14,669 bases of DNA from Tichowtungia sp964398915 (GTDB taxonomy: Bacteria > Verrucomicrobiota > Kiritimatiellia > Kiritimatiellales > Tichowtungiaceae). Under the pieces are notes generated by a model. It was not told where the DNA came from. It made no database searches and was given only the letters and a program-made list of their open reading frames with translations. Positions within the stretch are counted from its first letter, which is position 1. Every line of letters starts with the position of its first letter. This document shows positions 5,796 to 12,739 of the stretch, piece by piece. Both the position numbers and the translations under genes were made by a program. The stretch spans positions 1 to 14,669 of the forward strand of contig CAYNOR010000031.1 of NCBI GenBank assembly GCA_964398915.1, given 5' to 3'.

Positions 5796-7688
5796 ATGAA
5801 GGAGAGAGGGATTGTTTCGTCGTGGACGCTGGCGTCCGTGGGTCTTTTTACGAGTTTGGCGAGCGGGCAAACGCCGGAAGAGACGCGCGTGAAGCCGGCA
5901 CAACAGCCGAACTTTCTGCTCGTCACGTTGGAGGACACCTCGCCCCATTTCGGCTGTTATGGCGATCCGCTGGCGCGGACGCCGGTCGTCGACCGGCTTG
6001 CGGCTGAAGGATTCAGGTATGAGAACGCCTTTGCCGTGGCCAGTGTGTGCGCGCCATGCCGCTCGGCTATCATCTCGGCCCGCTGGACGGTCTCGCTCGG
6101 CAGCCAGCACATGCGCAGCCTCGTCACGCTGCCTGCAGGTTTACGCTGTTTTCCGGCGCACCTGCGCGATGCGGGCTACTTCTGTTACAACGCCGGCAAG
6201 ACCGACTATAATTTCAGAGAGCCTGCGGATACCTGGAACGCCTCGGGCGCGAAAGCGAAAGCGGGCTGGACTCTGCGGCAGAAAGATCAGCCGTTTTGCG
6301 GCGTCTATAACTTTACGGAGACGCACCAAGGGGCCGCGATGGTCGCGGCCCTCGCCGCCAGGCAGCGTGCTCGGCTTCCGCCCGCGTCCGTGGTGGATCC
6401 GTCGCAAGTAACCGTGCCGCCGTACTATCCGGACACACCGGCGGTCCGGCAGGAACTGGCTAATGTGTACAACAACGTCGCGCTGGCGGATATCCGGGTG
6501 GAAGAGCTGCTGGCGAATCTCGAGAAGGACGGGCTCGCGGACAACACCATCGTTATTTTTTTCTCCGACGGCGGGGACGGCATTCCGCGCGTGAAAAGCC
6601 ATGCCTACCATGAAAGTCTCCACGTACCGCTCGTGATCCGGATCCCGCCGAAACTCCGCACCCCGGCGACTCCCGCCAGCGGTGACGTGCTGGACGAGCT
6701 GGTGTCGCTCATGGATCTGGGGCCCACCGTGCTGAGTCTCGCCGGGATCAAGCCGCCGGAAGACTGGGACGGCCGCGCATTTCTGGGCGAGCACAAAGCA
6801 CCTGCCCCTGCATTGCTTTTTGCACACCGCGACCGCATCAACTCCGCATATAACTTCGAACGAGTGGTGATGGACAGTCGCTGGCACTATATCCGCAACT
6901 TCCGACCCGATCTGGAGCCGCATGCCCCGTCGCGCGGCCATGAGGATGATCCGGTTCTGGGCGATGCGCGCCGCCTGCATCGCGAAGGCCAACTGACCGG
7001 CCCGGCAGCTGCGTGGCTGGAACGGAGCGGCACGGCCGAACAACTCTACGACGTTCAAAGCGATCCGTGGTGCGTGACGAATCTCGTCGCCGACCCGGCG
7101 CAGCGCGAGCGGTTGGAGCAGCGACGCTCCGCTCTGCACGAATGGCAGGTGCGCGTGAAAGATCTGGGGGTTCTTCCGGAGTCTCTCCAACTTCGCCTCG
7201 CGGAAGCGGCCGGCTCTCCGTCAGCGATTGCGGCGGAGCAGCTCAGCCCGGTGTTCGCGTTTCTGGCCAAACCGCACGTGTCGGACGCCGACTGTTTGAA
7301 GGCGATTAAGTCACCGAACGCGGTCGAGCGTTTCTGGGCCGTGCAGGGACTCGGTCAAGCCGGAGCCCCGGCAGCGCATATCTCAGCGCTCAAGAAGCTC
7401 CTGCAAGACGAGGATCCCACCGTGCGTGTTGCTGCGGCGAGCAGCCTCTGCCGCCTCGGGAAAACCGGGGAGGACACCCTCGCGGTCCTGCGCGCGACAC
7501 TCATGAACGGCAATTACGCGGACCGTCTCGAAGTCATCAATGCCGTCCGTTGCCTTGGGCCGGCGGCATCAAGCCTGCGTCCCGAATTGCAGCGGCTGGT
7601 CGATGTAAAACTCCCGGGCTGCGGCGAGGGATATCTGCCCACGGCGGCGCAGTATGCGCTCCAGGCGATTGATGGCCGGGGCCAGTAA
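5796..7688 (+). CDS. Secreted type I sulfatase with divergent active site and C-terminal HEAT-like repeats
   Basis: Predicted to hydrolyse sulfate esters, possibly on a sulfated polysaccharide, after formylglycine maturation. Residues 1-24 look like a signal peptide (hydrophobic 9-22, cleavage near ASG). The alkaline-phosphatase-fold domain spans about 38-455. NFLLVTLEDTSPHFGCYGD (39-57) holds the first metal motif, with Glu46-Asp47 where many relatives have Asp-Asp. CAPCR (85-89) is the formylglycine site, with Cys in place of the usual Ser at position 4 and ISA where ITG is usual. AGKTDYNF (133-140) and His177 are typical. FFSDGGDG (255-262) has Gly259 where the family has a metal-binding His or Asn; Lys267 and HVPL (276-279) are kept. 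Residues about 480-625 are helical HEAT-like repeats (DEDPTVRVAAASSLCRLG). Two sampled 60-nt rows are about 70% GC, against about 52% in dapF and uup, so recent acquisition is possible. The substrate is unknown. Confidence 0.93.
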   Translation: MKERGIVSSWTLASVGLFTSLASGQTPEETRVKPAQQPNFLLVTLEDTSPHFGCYGDPLARTPVVDRLAAEGFRYENAFAVASVCAPCRSAIISARWTVSLGSQHMRSLVTLPAGLRCFPAHLRDAGYFCYNAGKTDYNFREPADTWNASGAKAKAGWTLRQKDQPFCGVYNFTETHQGAAMVAALAARQRARLPPASVVDPSQVTVPPYYPDTPAVRQELANVYNNVALADIRVEELLANLEKDGLADNTIVIFFSDGGDGIPRVKSHAYHESLHVPLVIRIPPKLRTPATPASGDVLDELVSLMDLGPTVLSLAGIKPPEDWDGRAFLGEHKAPAPALLFAHRDRINSAYNFERVVMDSRWHYIRNFRPDLEPHAPSRGHEDDPVLGDARRLHREGQLTGPAAAWLERSGTAEQLYDVQSDPWCVTNLVADPAQRERLEQRRSALHEWQVRVKDLGVLPESLQLRLAEAAGSPSAIAAEQLSPVFAFLAKPHVSDADCLKAIKSPNAVERFWAVQGLGQAGAPAAHISALKKLLQDEDPTVRVAAASSLCRLGKTGEDTLAVLRATLMNGNYADRLEVINAVRCLGPAASSLRPELQRLVDVKLPGCGEGYLPTAAQYALQAIDGRGQ

Positions 7689-7828
7689 AAATGACAGGCG
7701 CAGAGCCTTCTGAACAGGCGCATGTGACCCCGCGTGTTTTTTCTCGGGTCGTGGCGGTGCGGGATAGCCCTGAATGGTAACGAATGCGATTGATTTGGCC
7801 GGGCATGTTGTTACCTTCTCCGCCTCTT

Positions 7829-9601
7829 ATGGCCTTACTTAGTTTACAGAATCTTCATATTGCATTCGGCGGTCCGGCACTGCTCGATGGCGTTACGCTG
7901 CAAATCGAGCCGGGCGAGCGGATCTGTCTGGTTGGACGTAACGGTCAGGGGAAATCCACGCTGCTGAAAATTGTCAGCGGTGAGCTGGAGCCGGACGAGG
8001 GCGAGATTGTCCGTTCGCGCGAGGTGCGGATTGCACGGCTGCAGCAGACGGTTCCGCAGGATATTCAGGGAACGGTGTATGATCTGGTGTCCAAAGATTG
8101 GAACCATGAACACGCAATGGATCATCCGGTGGAGAAGGCGATCTCGCTGCTGGGGCTGGATCCGGAGCAGGATTTCGCGGCACTTTCGGGCGGAATGCGC
8201 CGCCGTGCGTTGCTGGCCAAGGCGCTGGTGAATGAACCGGATCTGCTCATCCTCGACGAGCCGACCAATCACCTCGACATCGAATCGATCCAATGGCTGG
8301 AAAATTTTCTGCTGCGCTGGCGCGGCACCGTGCTGTTTGTCACCCACGACCGTGTTTTTCTGAAAAAACTGGCGACCCGTATTGTGGAGCTTGATCGCGG
8401 AAATCTGACCAGCTGGGCCTGTGACTATGAAACCTATTTGAGCCGCCGTCAGGCGCTGCTTGATGCCGAGGAAGGGCAGTGGGCCGAATTCGACCGTAAA
8501 CTTGCGCAGGAGGAAGTCTGGATTCGCAAAGGGATCAAGGCCCGCCGCACACGTAACGAAGGCCGCGTGCGTGAACTCGAAAAATTACGGAGTGAGCGGT
8601 CACATCGGCGCGAACGTACCGGTACGGTAAAACTGCAGCTGAATGAAGCGGAGATGTCCGGGCGCAAGGTGATCACGGCGAAAAACATTTCATGCGGTTA
8701 CGGCGGCGCGGATGTTATTAAAGATTTTTCCGTGGAAATTCTGCGTGGTGACCGCATCGGGATCATCGGCCCGAACGGATGCGGGAAGTCCACGCTGCTG
8801 AATGCACTGCTGGGACGGCTCGCGCCGCGGCAGGGCGAAATACGGCACGGCACCAAACTCGAAGTGGCCTATTTTGATCAGCACCGCATTGCGCTCGATG
8901 AGACGAAGAGCGTTAAATTCAATCTTTGCGGCGATAATGAATATGTGAACACCGGCACGGGCCGTCAGCATGTGATCGGCTATCTGCGTAATTTTCTTTT
9001 TTCGCCTGCTGATGCGACTCAGCCCGTCGGCTCACTGTCCGGCGGTGAGCGCAACCGGCTGATGCTGGCCAAGCTTTTCGCGCAGTCTTCGAATGTGCTG
9101 GTGCTCGACGAACCGACGAACGATCTCGACGTCGAAACACTCGATCTGCTCGAAGAATTGCTGGTGGAATATCAGGGCACTGTACTGCTCGTCAGTCATG
9201 ACCGCGCATTCATCAACAATGTTGTGACCGAAACCCTTGTGTTCGAAGGAAACGGGCAGATTGGCGAATATGCGGGCGGCTACGACGACTGGTTGCAACA
9301 GCGTGCTGCCAGAGATCAGAAGTCAGCCGACGTTAGACCTTCAGACCCGCGACCTTCGACTGGAAAAAAACGCAAGCTGTCGAATAAAGAGCGTGAAGAT
9401 CTGAAAAATCTGCCCAAAAAGATTGAACAGCTTGAGGCGGAACTGGCGGAGCTGAATCAGAAGCTGAATGCGCCCGATTTTTACCGCAGTCCGGCGGATG
9501 AAATTAAAGCGGTCACGGAACGTGCCGGAATTGTTTCGGCGGAGATGGATGCGGCGTTTACCCGCTGGGCCGGGCTTGAAGAAAGCCAGGCGGGACAGTA
9601 A
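7829..9601 (+). CDS. uup: ABC-F family ATPase, Uup type
   Basis: A soluble ATPase with two ABC domains and no membrane domain. ABC-F proteins act on ribosomes, and Uup also affects transposon excision and replication or recombination intermediates. Numbered from the ATG at 7829 (590 residues). The first ABC domain has Walker A GRNGQGKST (36-44), signature LSGG (119-122) and Walker B ILDEPTNHLD (141-150). The charged inter-domain arm is at about 200-275. The second domain has GPNGCGKST (314-322), LSGGERNR (403-410) and VLDEPTNDLD (425-434). The lysine-rich C-terminal coiled coil (about 512-590) is the DNA/RNA-binding extension that separates Uup from shorter members. I chose 7829 because MALLSLQN is the family start; in-frame ATGs at 7784 and 7805 have no Shine-Dalgarno, and neither does this one. 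The linker at about 495-512 is encoded by short repeated words. Its stop is 3 nt from the convergent gene. Confidence 0.93.
   Translation: MALLSLQNLHIAFGGPALLDGVTLQIEPGERICLVGRNGQGKSTLLKIVSGELEPDEGEIVRSREVRIARLQQTVPQDIQGTVYDLVSKDWNHEHAMDHPVEKAISLLGLDPEQDFAALSGGMRRRALLAKALVNEPDLLILDEPTNHLDIESIQWLENFLLRWRGTVLFVTHDRVFLKKLATRIVELDRGNLTSWACDYETYLSRRQALLDAEEGQWAEFDRKLAQEEVWIRKGIKARRTRNEGRVRELEKLRSERSHRRERTGTVKLQLNEAEMSGRKVITAKNISCGYGGADVIKDFSVEILRGDRIGIIGPNGCGKSTLLNALLGRLAPRQGEIRHGTKLEVAYFDQHRIALDETKSVKFNLCGDNEYVNTGTGRQHVIGYLRNFLFSPADATQPVGSLSGGERNRLMLAKLFAQSSNVLVLDEPTNDLDVETLDLLEELLVEYQGTVLLVSHDRAFINNVVTETLVFEGNGQIGEYAGGYDDWLQQRAARDQKSADVRPSDPRPSTGKKRKLSNKEREDLKNLPKKIEQLEAELAELNQKLNAPDFYRSPADEIKAVTERAGIVSAEMDAAFTRWAGLEESQAGQ
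9314..9361. repeat. Short-word repeat in the Uup linker
   Basis: GATCAGAAGTCAG is followed by GTTAGACCTTCAGACC and GACCTTCGAC, with GACCTTC repeated exactly at 9336-9342 and 9351-9357. It encodes an unstructured stretch (ADVRPSDPRPST) between the second ABC domain and the coiled coil, a place that tolerates insertions. Confidence 0.55.
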
Positions 9602-9604
9602 TTA

Positions 9605-10363
9605 TCATGACTCGAGCGACCGCAGAAGGTCTTTCAATGCGAGTTCCGATTCAAGAGCCGGTTTAGCTTTTTCCTCTTCAATTTTGCATAGTTTTTGAAG
9701 CCCTGCCGCCAGCGTTTGTTTGGTAGAGGCGGTAATGTGTTCCGGGTGGTCATAGAGGTCTTCAAAAAGTTTGCTGAGCACGCGGCCCAACTGGCCCTGC
9801 ACGGTGCCGTCCGTGGCATCCATCGCCTTGCTGATACAGGGGCGGGAGGCTTTATAGATTTTCAGCAGCATGTCGTGCAGTGTGGCTGGGTCTTCCATGG
9901 CGGCGAATTGCTCAAGCAGGGCGGGGATGTCGTTGATGGTCAGCTCGTCGAGTATGGCGGCGGCATCGGCGGGCAGATGGGATTCTGTTGAGGCCAGCTT
10001 GTTCAGAATCTCCTTGATTTCAGCAATCAGCATTTTGGGAGGGCACTGCGCTTTAGCAAAAAATTTATGAATGCCCAGCTGGGTGGCTTCATCGACGAGC
10101 GACCGGATGTATCCGCTGGAAAAAACGATAACAGGGATATGTTTCCAGAGCGGGACAGCCCGGATCGATTTGAGCAGGTCGGCTCCGGTGACTCCGGGCA
10201 TATTCAGGTCGAGAACGATGATATCCGGACGGCTTTGTTCCAGTTTGGCAAGCGCCTCGCCGCCGCTGTGTGCTGCATCGACGGTAAGACCCTCGCTTTG
10301 CAACTTGGCTTTATAGAGCGTGGTTACAAACTGGTCGTCATCAATAAGCAGAACCGATTTCAT
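9605..10363 (-). CDS. Response regulator: REC domain with helical, HPt-like C-terminal extension
   Basis: A 252-residue cytoplasmic signalling protein. The REC domain (about 1-123) has the acidic pair Asp8-Asp9, phosphoacceptor Asp52 in VLDLNMPG, Ser82 (the Ser/Thr switch position) and Lys104. The remaining 125 residues contain no helix-turn-helix, GGDEF or other output domain that I recognise. They are helical and end with LGRVLSKLFEDLYDHP (193-208) and ITASTKQTLAAGL (210-222). This resembles, from memory, a REC plus HPt-like layout of Verrucomicrobia with STLRT and DFL motifs, but no HxK phosphoacceptor is seen here. I chose the start at 10363 because it forms a 4-nt ATGA overlap with the HPt gene; the frame extending to 10474 would run through that gene. 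Probably acts by protein-protein contact. Confidence 0.9.
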   Translation of the reverse strand: MKSVLLIDDDQFVTTLYKAKLQSEGLTVDAAHSGGEALAKLEQSRPDIIVLDLNMPGVTGADLLKSIRAVPLWKHIPVIVFSSGYIRSLVDEATQLGIHKFFAKAQCPPKMLIAEIKEILNKLASTESHLPADAAAILDELTINDIPALLEQFAAMEDPATLHDMLLKIYKASRPCISKAMDATDGTVQGQLGRVLSKLFEDLYDHPEHITASTKQTLAAGLQKLCKIEEEKAKPALESELALKDLLRSLES

Positions 10364-10719
10364 GGTGTGAGCGGGCAGTTGAAATATTTCTCGAGGTCGA
10401 GGCGGATGGATGTCATTTCCTGAGTGATGGCCTGAATCCGTTCGTTGATATCGTCCGGAAGGGTTTCGTTGCAAAGATGCTCCGTTTCGCGGAAGAGGGC
10501 CGCCAGCTTGTTCATACCGCAGGATGCACAGGAACCGGCGACCTTATGAGCAACAGCAGAAGCGGTCGGCGCGTTCCCCTGTACGACGGCGTCGTTCAGA
10601 CGCGCCTGTTCCTGACTCGTCAGCTCGAAAAAGAGCTTCAGCAGCGTGGCTGCGATTTCCTGATCGTTGCAGGCGGCATCCATCAGAACAGCCATATCCA
10701 TACCGTCGGGTATATCCAT
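10360..10719 (-). CDS. Stand-alone histidine phosphotransfer (HPt) protein
   Basis: A 119-residue four-helix protein that shuttles phosphoryl groups between receiver domains. The phosphoacceptor motif is AHKVAGSCASCGMNKL (57-72), with His58 followed by Lys59 and the Gly-Ser turn, as in HPt domains generally. The lone HPt is translated just before the REC protein with a 4-nt overlap, so the two should be made in matched amounts. This is a strong sign that they are phosphorelay partners. No histidine kinase is in the window. The start at 10719 has no Shine-Dalgarno; a TATAGT box 8 nt upstream suggests a nearly leaderless message. An alternative ATG at codon 7 has no better site. The cysteines at 64 and 67, beside the active loop, are a curiosity and not a known motif. 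Confidence 0.88.
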   Translation of the reverse strand: MDIPDGMDMAVLMDAACNDQEIAATLLKLFFELTSQEQARLNDAVVQGNAPTASAVAHKVAGSCASCGMNKLAALFRETEHLCNETLPDDINERIQAITQEMTSIRLDLEKYFNCPLTP

Positions 10720-10727
10720 AAAGGCGC

Positions 10728-10755
10728 ACTATAAGGTCTTAATACCGGAGTGCAA
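10728..10755 (-). promoter_or_regulatory. Possible sigma-70-type promoter for the HPt-REC operon
   Basis: On the minus strand, TTGCAC (10755-10750), a 16-nt spacer and TATAGT (10733-10728) lie just before the HPt ATG. The -10 matches 5 of 6 consensus bases and the -35 matches 3 of 6. Transcription would begin within one or two bases of the ATG. Confidence 0.35.
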
Positions 10756-10800
10756 CGGGAAAGAAATAAAAAATAATGAAAGGAGTGTTCAGACGGCAGG

Positions 10801-10887
10801 ATGGCTCTTATTTTTCAGGCCGTTCTTGATCTTTTTCTACAATTCGCCTATTCCGTCTACCCTCTGTTTCAATATTACATTTTCTAG
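10801..10887 (+). CDS. Possible 28-residue hydrophobic, aromatic-rich leader or small membrane peptide
   Basis: An open frame from ATG at 10801 to TAG at 10885-10887, ending 8 nt before the EamA transporter start. It has five Phe and four Tyr in 28 residues (F5, F12, F15, F23, F28; Y17, Y20, Y25, Y26) and could form one transmembrane helix. An AAGGAG sequence lies upstream, but about 15 nt from the ATG, which is too far for a good site. It could be a translated leader that couples to or attenuates the transporter gene, which itself lacks a Shine-Dalgarno. It could equally be a chance frame. Confidence 0.25.
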   Translation: MALIFQAVLDLFLQFAYSVYPLFQYYIF

Positions 10888-10895
10888 CGGTTTTT

Positions 10896-11795
10896 ATGTG
10901 GATAACTCTCGGATTGATTTCTGCCGTACTGCTCGGGCTTTACGATATTTGCAAAAAACACGCACTGAACCATAACGCCGTGCTGCCGGTGCTGTTTTTG
11001 TCTACGGTCGCCGGATTTGTGCCCATGCTGGTGTTTCTGGCTGGCTCGCGTCTTGCACCGGATTTCATGCTGCACATGAATTGCTATGTTCCGGCCGCCA
11101 CACTGCCGGAGCATCTGCACATTCTGATCAAGGCCGGGATCGTATCCGTTTCCTGGGTGCTGGCCTATTTCGCCATGAAACACCTGCCGATCTCGCTCTT
11201 TTCGCCGATCCGGGCTTCAGGGCCGGCCTGGACGCTACTTGGCGCGGTACTTTTCTTTCATGAGCGCCCGCTGCCGATGCAGTGGGCTGGTATGGCCGTG
11301 ATTTTCTGCTCCTACTATGCTTTTTCAGTCATTGGACAGAAAGAAGGTGTCGTCTTTCATCGCAGTCGCTGGATTCTCTATATTTTTCTAGCCACGTTGA
11401 TCGGCAGTATCAGTACGCTGTATGATAAACATCTCATTCAGCAGCTTGGCTACACTCCGATGCTGGTTCAGTTCTGGTTTTCCTTTTACAACGTGATGCT
11501 GCTCGGGGCTTTCACCGCCTGCGCCTGGTGGCCGAAGCGCAAGGAATACACGCCGCTCGAATGGCGCTGGAGCATTGCGTTCATCGGATTGCTGCTGATC
11601 GCCGCCGACTTTGTCTACTTCAACGCGGTTAAAAATCCTGATGCGCTGATTGTTATCCTCTCTCTGCTGCGGCGCAGCAGTGTCGTGGTCTCCTTCGCTG
11701 TCGGGGTCTTCCTGTTCGGCGACGTCAACCGTCGCGGTAAAGCCTGGGCGCTGGCAGGAGTCCTCGCCGGGGTCATCTTGATCGTGCTGGCCTGA
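10896..11795 (+). CDS. EamA/DMT-superfamily membrane transporter
   Basis: An inner-membrane protein of 299 residues with about ten hydrophobic helices, arranged as two EamA-type halves (about 1-140 and 155-299). This is the usual layout of drug/metabolite transporters that export or exchange small metabolites. The first half ends with GPAWTLLGAVLFFHERPLPMQWAG (written in two parts: GPAWTLLGAVLF, then FHERPLPMQWAG). The second half ends SLLRRSSVVVSFAVGVFLFG, then GVILIVLA. The glutamate/arginine loop before the fourth helix of each half is typical. The substrate cannot be told from sequence. The ATG at 10896 has no Shine-Dalgarno but opens directly into the first helix. It is divergent from the HPt operon. 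A 28-codon frame ends just upstream and may influence its translation. Confidence 0.88.
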   Translation: MWITLGLISAVLLGLYDICKKHALNHNAVLPVLFLSTVAGFVPMLVFLAGSRLAPDFMLHMNCYVPAATLPEHLHILIKAGIVSVSWVLAYFAMKHLPISLFSPIRASGPAWTLLGAVLFFHERPLPMQWAGMAVIFCSYYAFSVIGQKEGVVFHRSRWILYIFLATLIGSISTLYDKHLIQQLGYTPMLVQFWFSFYNVMLLGAFTACAWWPKRKEYTPLEWRWSIAFIGLLLIAADFVYFNAVKNPDALIVILSLLRRSSVVVSFAVGVFLFGDVNRRGKAWALAGVLAGVILIVLA

Positions 11796-11898
11796 GATTT
11801 TCTTTCTGCCGGTTGCTTTTTAAACGAAAAGCGGTAATGTAATGCCCGAAAGGAAGTTCGCGCCCGGCAAAGGACAGATCGTGGCGTGCGGAAAAATT

Positions 11899-12204
11899 AT
11901 GCAAAAAAAAGATTGGATCGCTGTAGGAATTAAACTGCTCGGAGTCTATTACGCCGCGATGGCGGTTATTGGTCTCGGAGGCGTTTTGCTTGGTTTGGTA
12001 ATGAATATTCTTTATCGCCCGGATATTCCGGCCGGAATGACGAAGCCGCAGTTTTTAACCACCTTTTTTCTTGGTCTCATCCGGTGGCTGCTGAACAACC
12101 TGATCGCTCCGGCCGTACAGAGCTTTGCAGCCTGGCTGCTGTTGAAAAAAACCGACTGGTGTCTGAAGAAAGCCGGATTGGGCGAAGAGCCGTTGCAGAT
12201 GTAG
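11899..12204 (+). CDS. Small membrane protein of unknown function
   Basis: I do not recognise this 101-residue protein. It has two long hydrophobic stretches (about 7-38 and 52-82) joined by a short polar loop (RPDIPAGMTKPQ). Both ends are charged, with MQKKDW at the start and KKTDWCLKKAGLGEE at the end, so both termini probably lie on the cytoplasmic side. I prefer the ATG at 11899, with GGAAAA about 5 nt upstream, over the in-frame ATG at 11842, which would add a 19-residue polar tail without a good site. Its stop is 28 nt before the ferritin gene on the same strand, so it probably belongs to the ferritin-photolyase unit. I cannot assign a role. Confidence 0.7.
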   Translation: MQKKDWIAVGIKLLGVYYAAMAVIGLGGVLLGLVMNILYRPDIPAGMTKPQFLTTFFLGLIRWLLNNLIAPAVQSFAAWLLLKKTDWCLKKAGLGEEPLQM

Positions 12205-12221
12205 TTGGAAACCATAAAACC

Positions 12222-12228
12222 GGAGGTG
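12222..12228 (+). promoter_or_regulatory. Strong Shine-Dalgarno for the ferritin-like gene
   Basis: GGAGGTG lies 4 nt before the ATG at 12233. It favours the 168-residue form beginning MGSRGIALVGMDV over the internal ATG at codon 11. Confidence 0.85.
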
Positions 12229-12232
12229 TGTC

Positions 12233-12739
12233 ATGGGAAGTCGTGGAATTGCACTCGTAGGGATGGATGTTAAGAAGTTGCTGACGCTTCTCAACAAAGC
12301 GCTCGCCGACGAATGGCTGGCACACTACCAGTACTGGGTAGGCTCTAAGGTTGTTGCCGGTCCGATGAAAGACGCCGTCAGCGGTGAGCTGGTTTTGCAC
12401 GCCGCCGAAGAAATGGCGCACGCCGAACTGCTCGCCACCCGGATTATCCAGCTCGGCGGCGTTCCGAATCTGACGCCTGCCGACTGGTTCAAGCTCACCA
12501 ATTGCAAATATGAGGCTCCTTCAGATCCGTTCGTTCAGACGATTCTGGAGCAGAACATTGCCGGTGAGCAGTGCGCCATCGGCGTCTACGAAAAGCTGAT
12601 GAAGATCACCAAGGATGCCGACCCGGTCACCTACAATATCGCATTGCAAATTATCGAACAGGAAGTGGAGCACGAAGAAGATCTCCAAAGCCTGCTCGAA
12701 GACCTGAAGATGATGTTTAAGCACTACGGGAAGAAATGA
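12233..12739 (+). CDS. DPS-like ferritin (thioferritin/DPSL type)
   Basis: Oxidises and stores iron, probably using peroxide, and so protects DNA. The 168-residue four-helix protein has a di-iron site: Glu27 in ADEWLAHYQYW, the ExxH of EEMAHAEL (Glu60, His63), Glu112 in AGEQCAIGVY, and the ExxH of EVEH (Glu144, His147). Two cysteines, Cys91 (LTNCKYE) and Cys114 (GEQCAI), sit where DPS-like thioferritins carry a conserved pair near the iron site. This separates it from plain Dps and bacterioferritin; no haem-binding methionine is evident. The start at 12233 has a near-perfect Shine-Dalgarno. It overlaps the photolyase gene by 4 nt (ATGA), and an intrinsic-terminator-like hairpin lies 30 nt after its stop. 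Linkage to photolyase suggests an oxidative and light stress unit. Confidence 0.92.
   Translation: MGSRGIALVGMDVKKLLTLLNKALADEWLAHYQYWVGSKVVAGPMKDAVSGELVLHAAEEMAHAELLATRIIQLGGVPNLTPADWFKLTNCKYEAPSDPFVQTILEQNIAGEQCAIGVYEKLMKITKDADPVTYNIALQIIEQEVEHEEDLQSLLEDLKMMFKHYGKK

Noticed and set aside
6141..7190. Long 349-codon open frame on the minus strand inside the sulfatase
   Set aside because: It is an antisense shadow in GC-rich sequence; the plus-strand frame has signal peptide, sulfatase motifs and a strong ribosome site, while this one shows no recognisable domain.
10364..10474. Upstream extension of the response regulator
   Set aside because: It would lie wholly within the HPt gene in another frame; the ATGA overlap start gives the standard REC N-terminus.
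11815..11832. Hairpin GCTTTT/AAAAGC after the EamA gene as an intrinsic terminator
   Set aside because: Only six pairs, mostly A-T, and no T tract follows on the plus strand.
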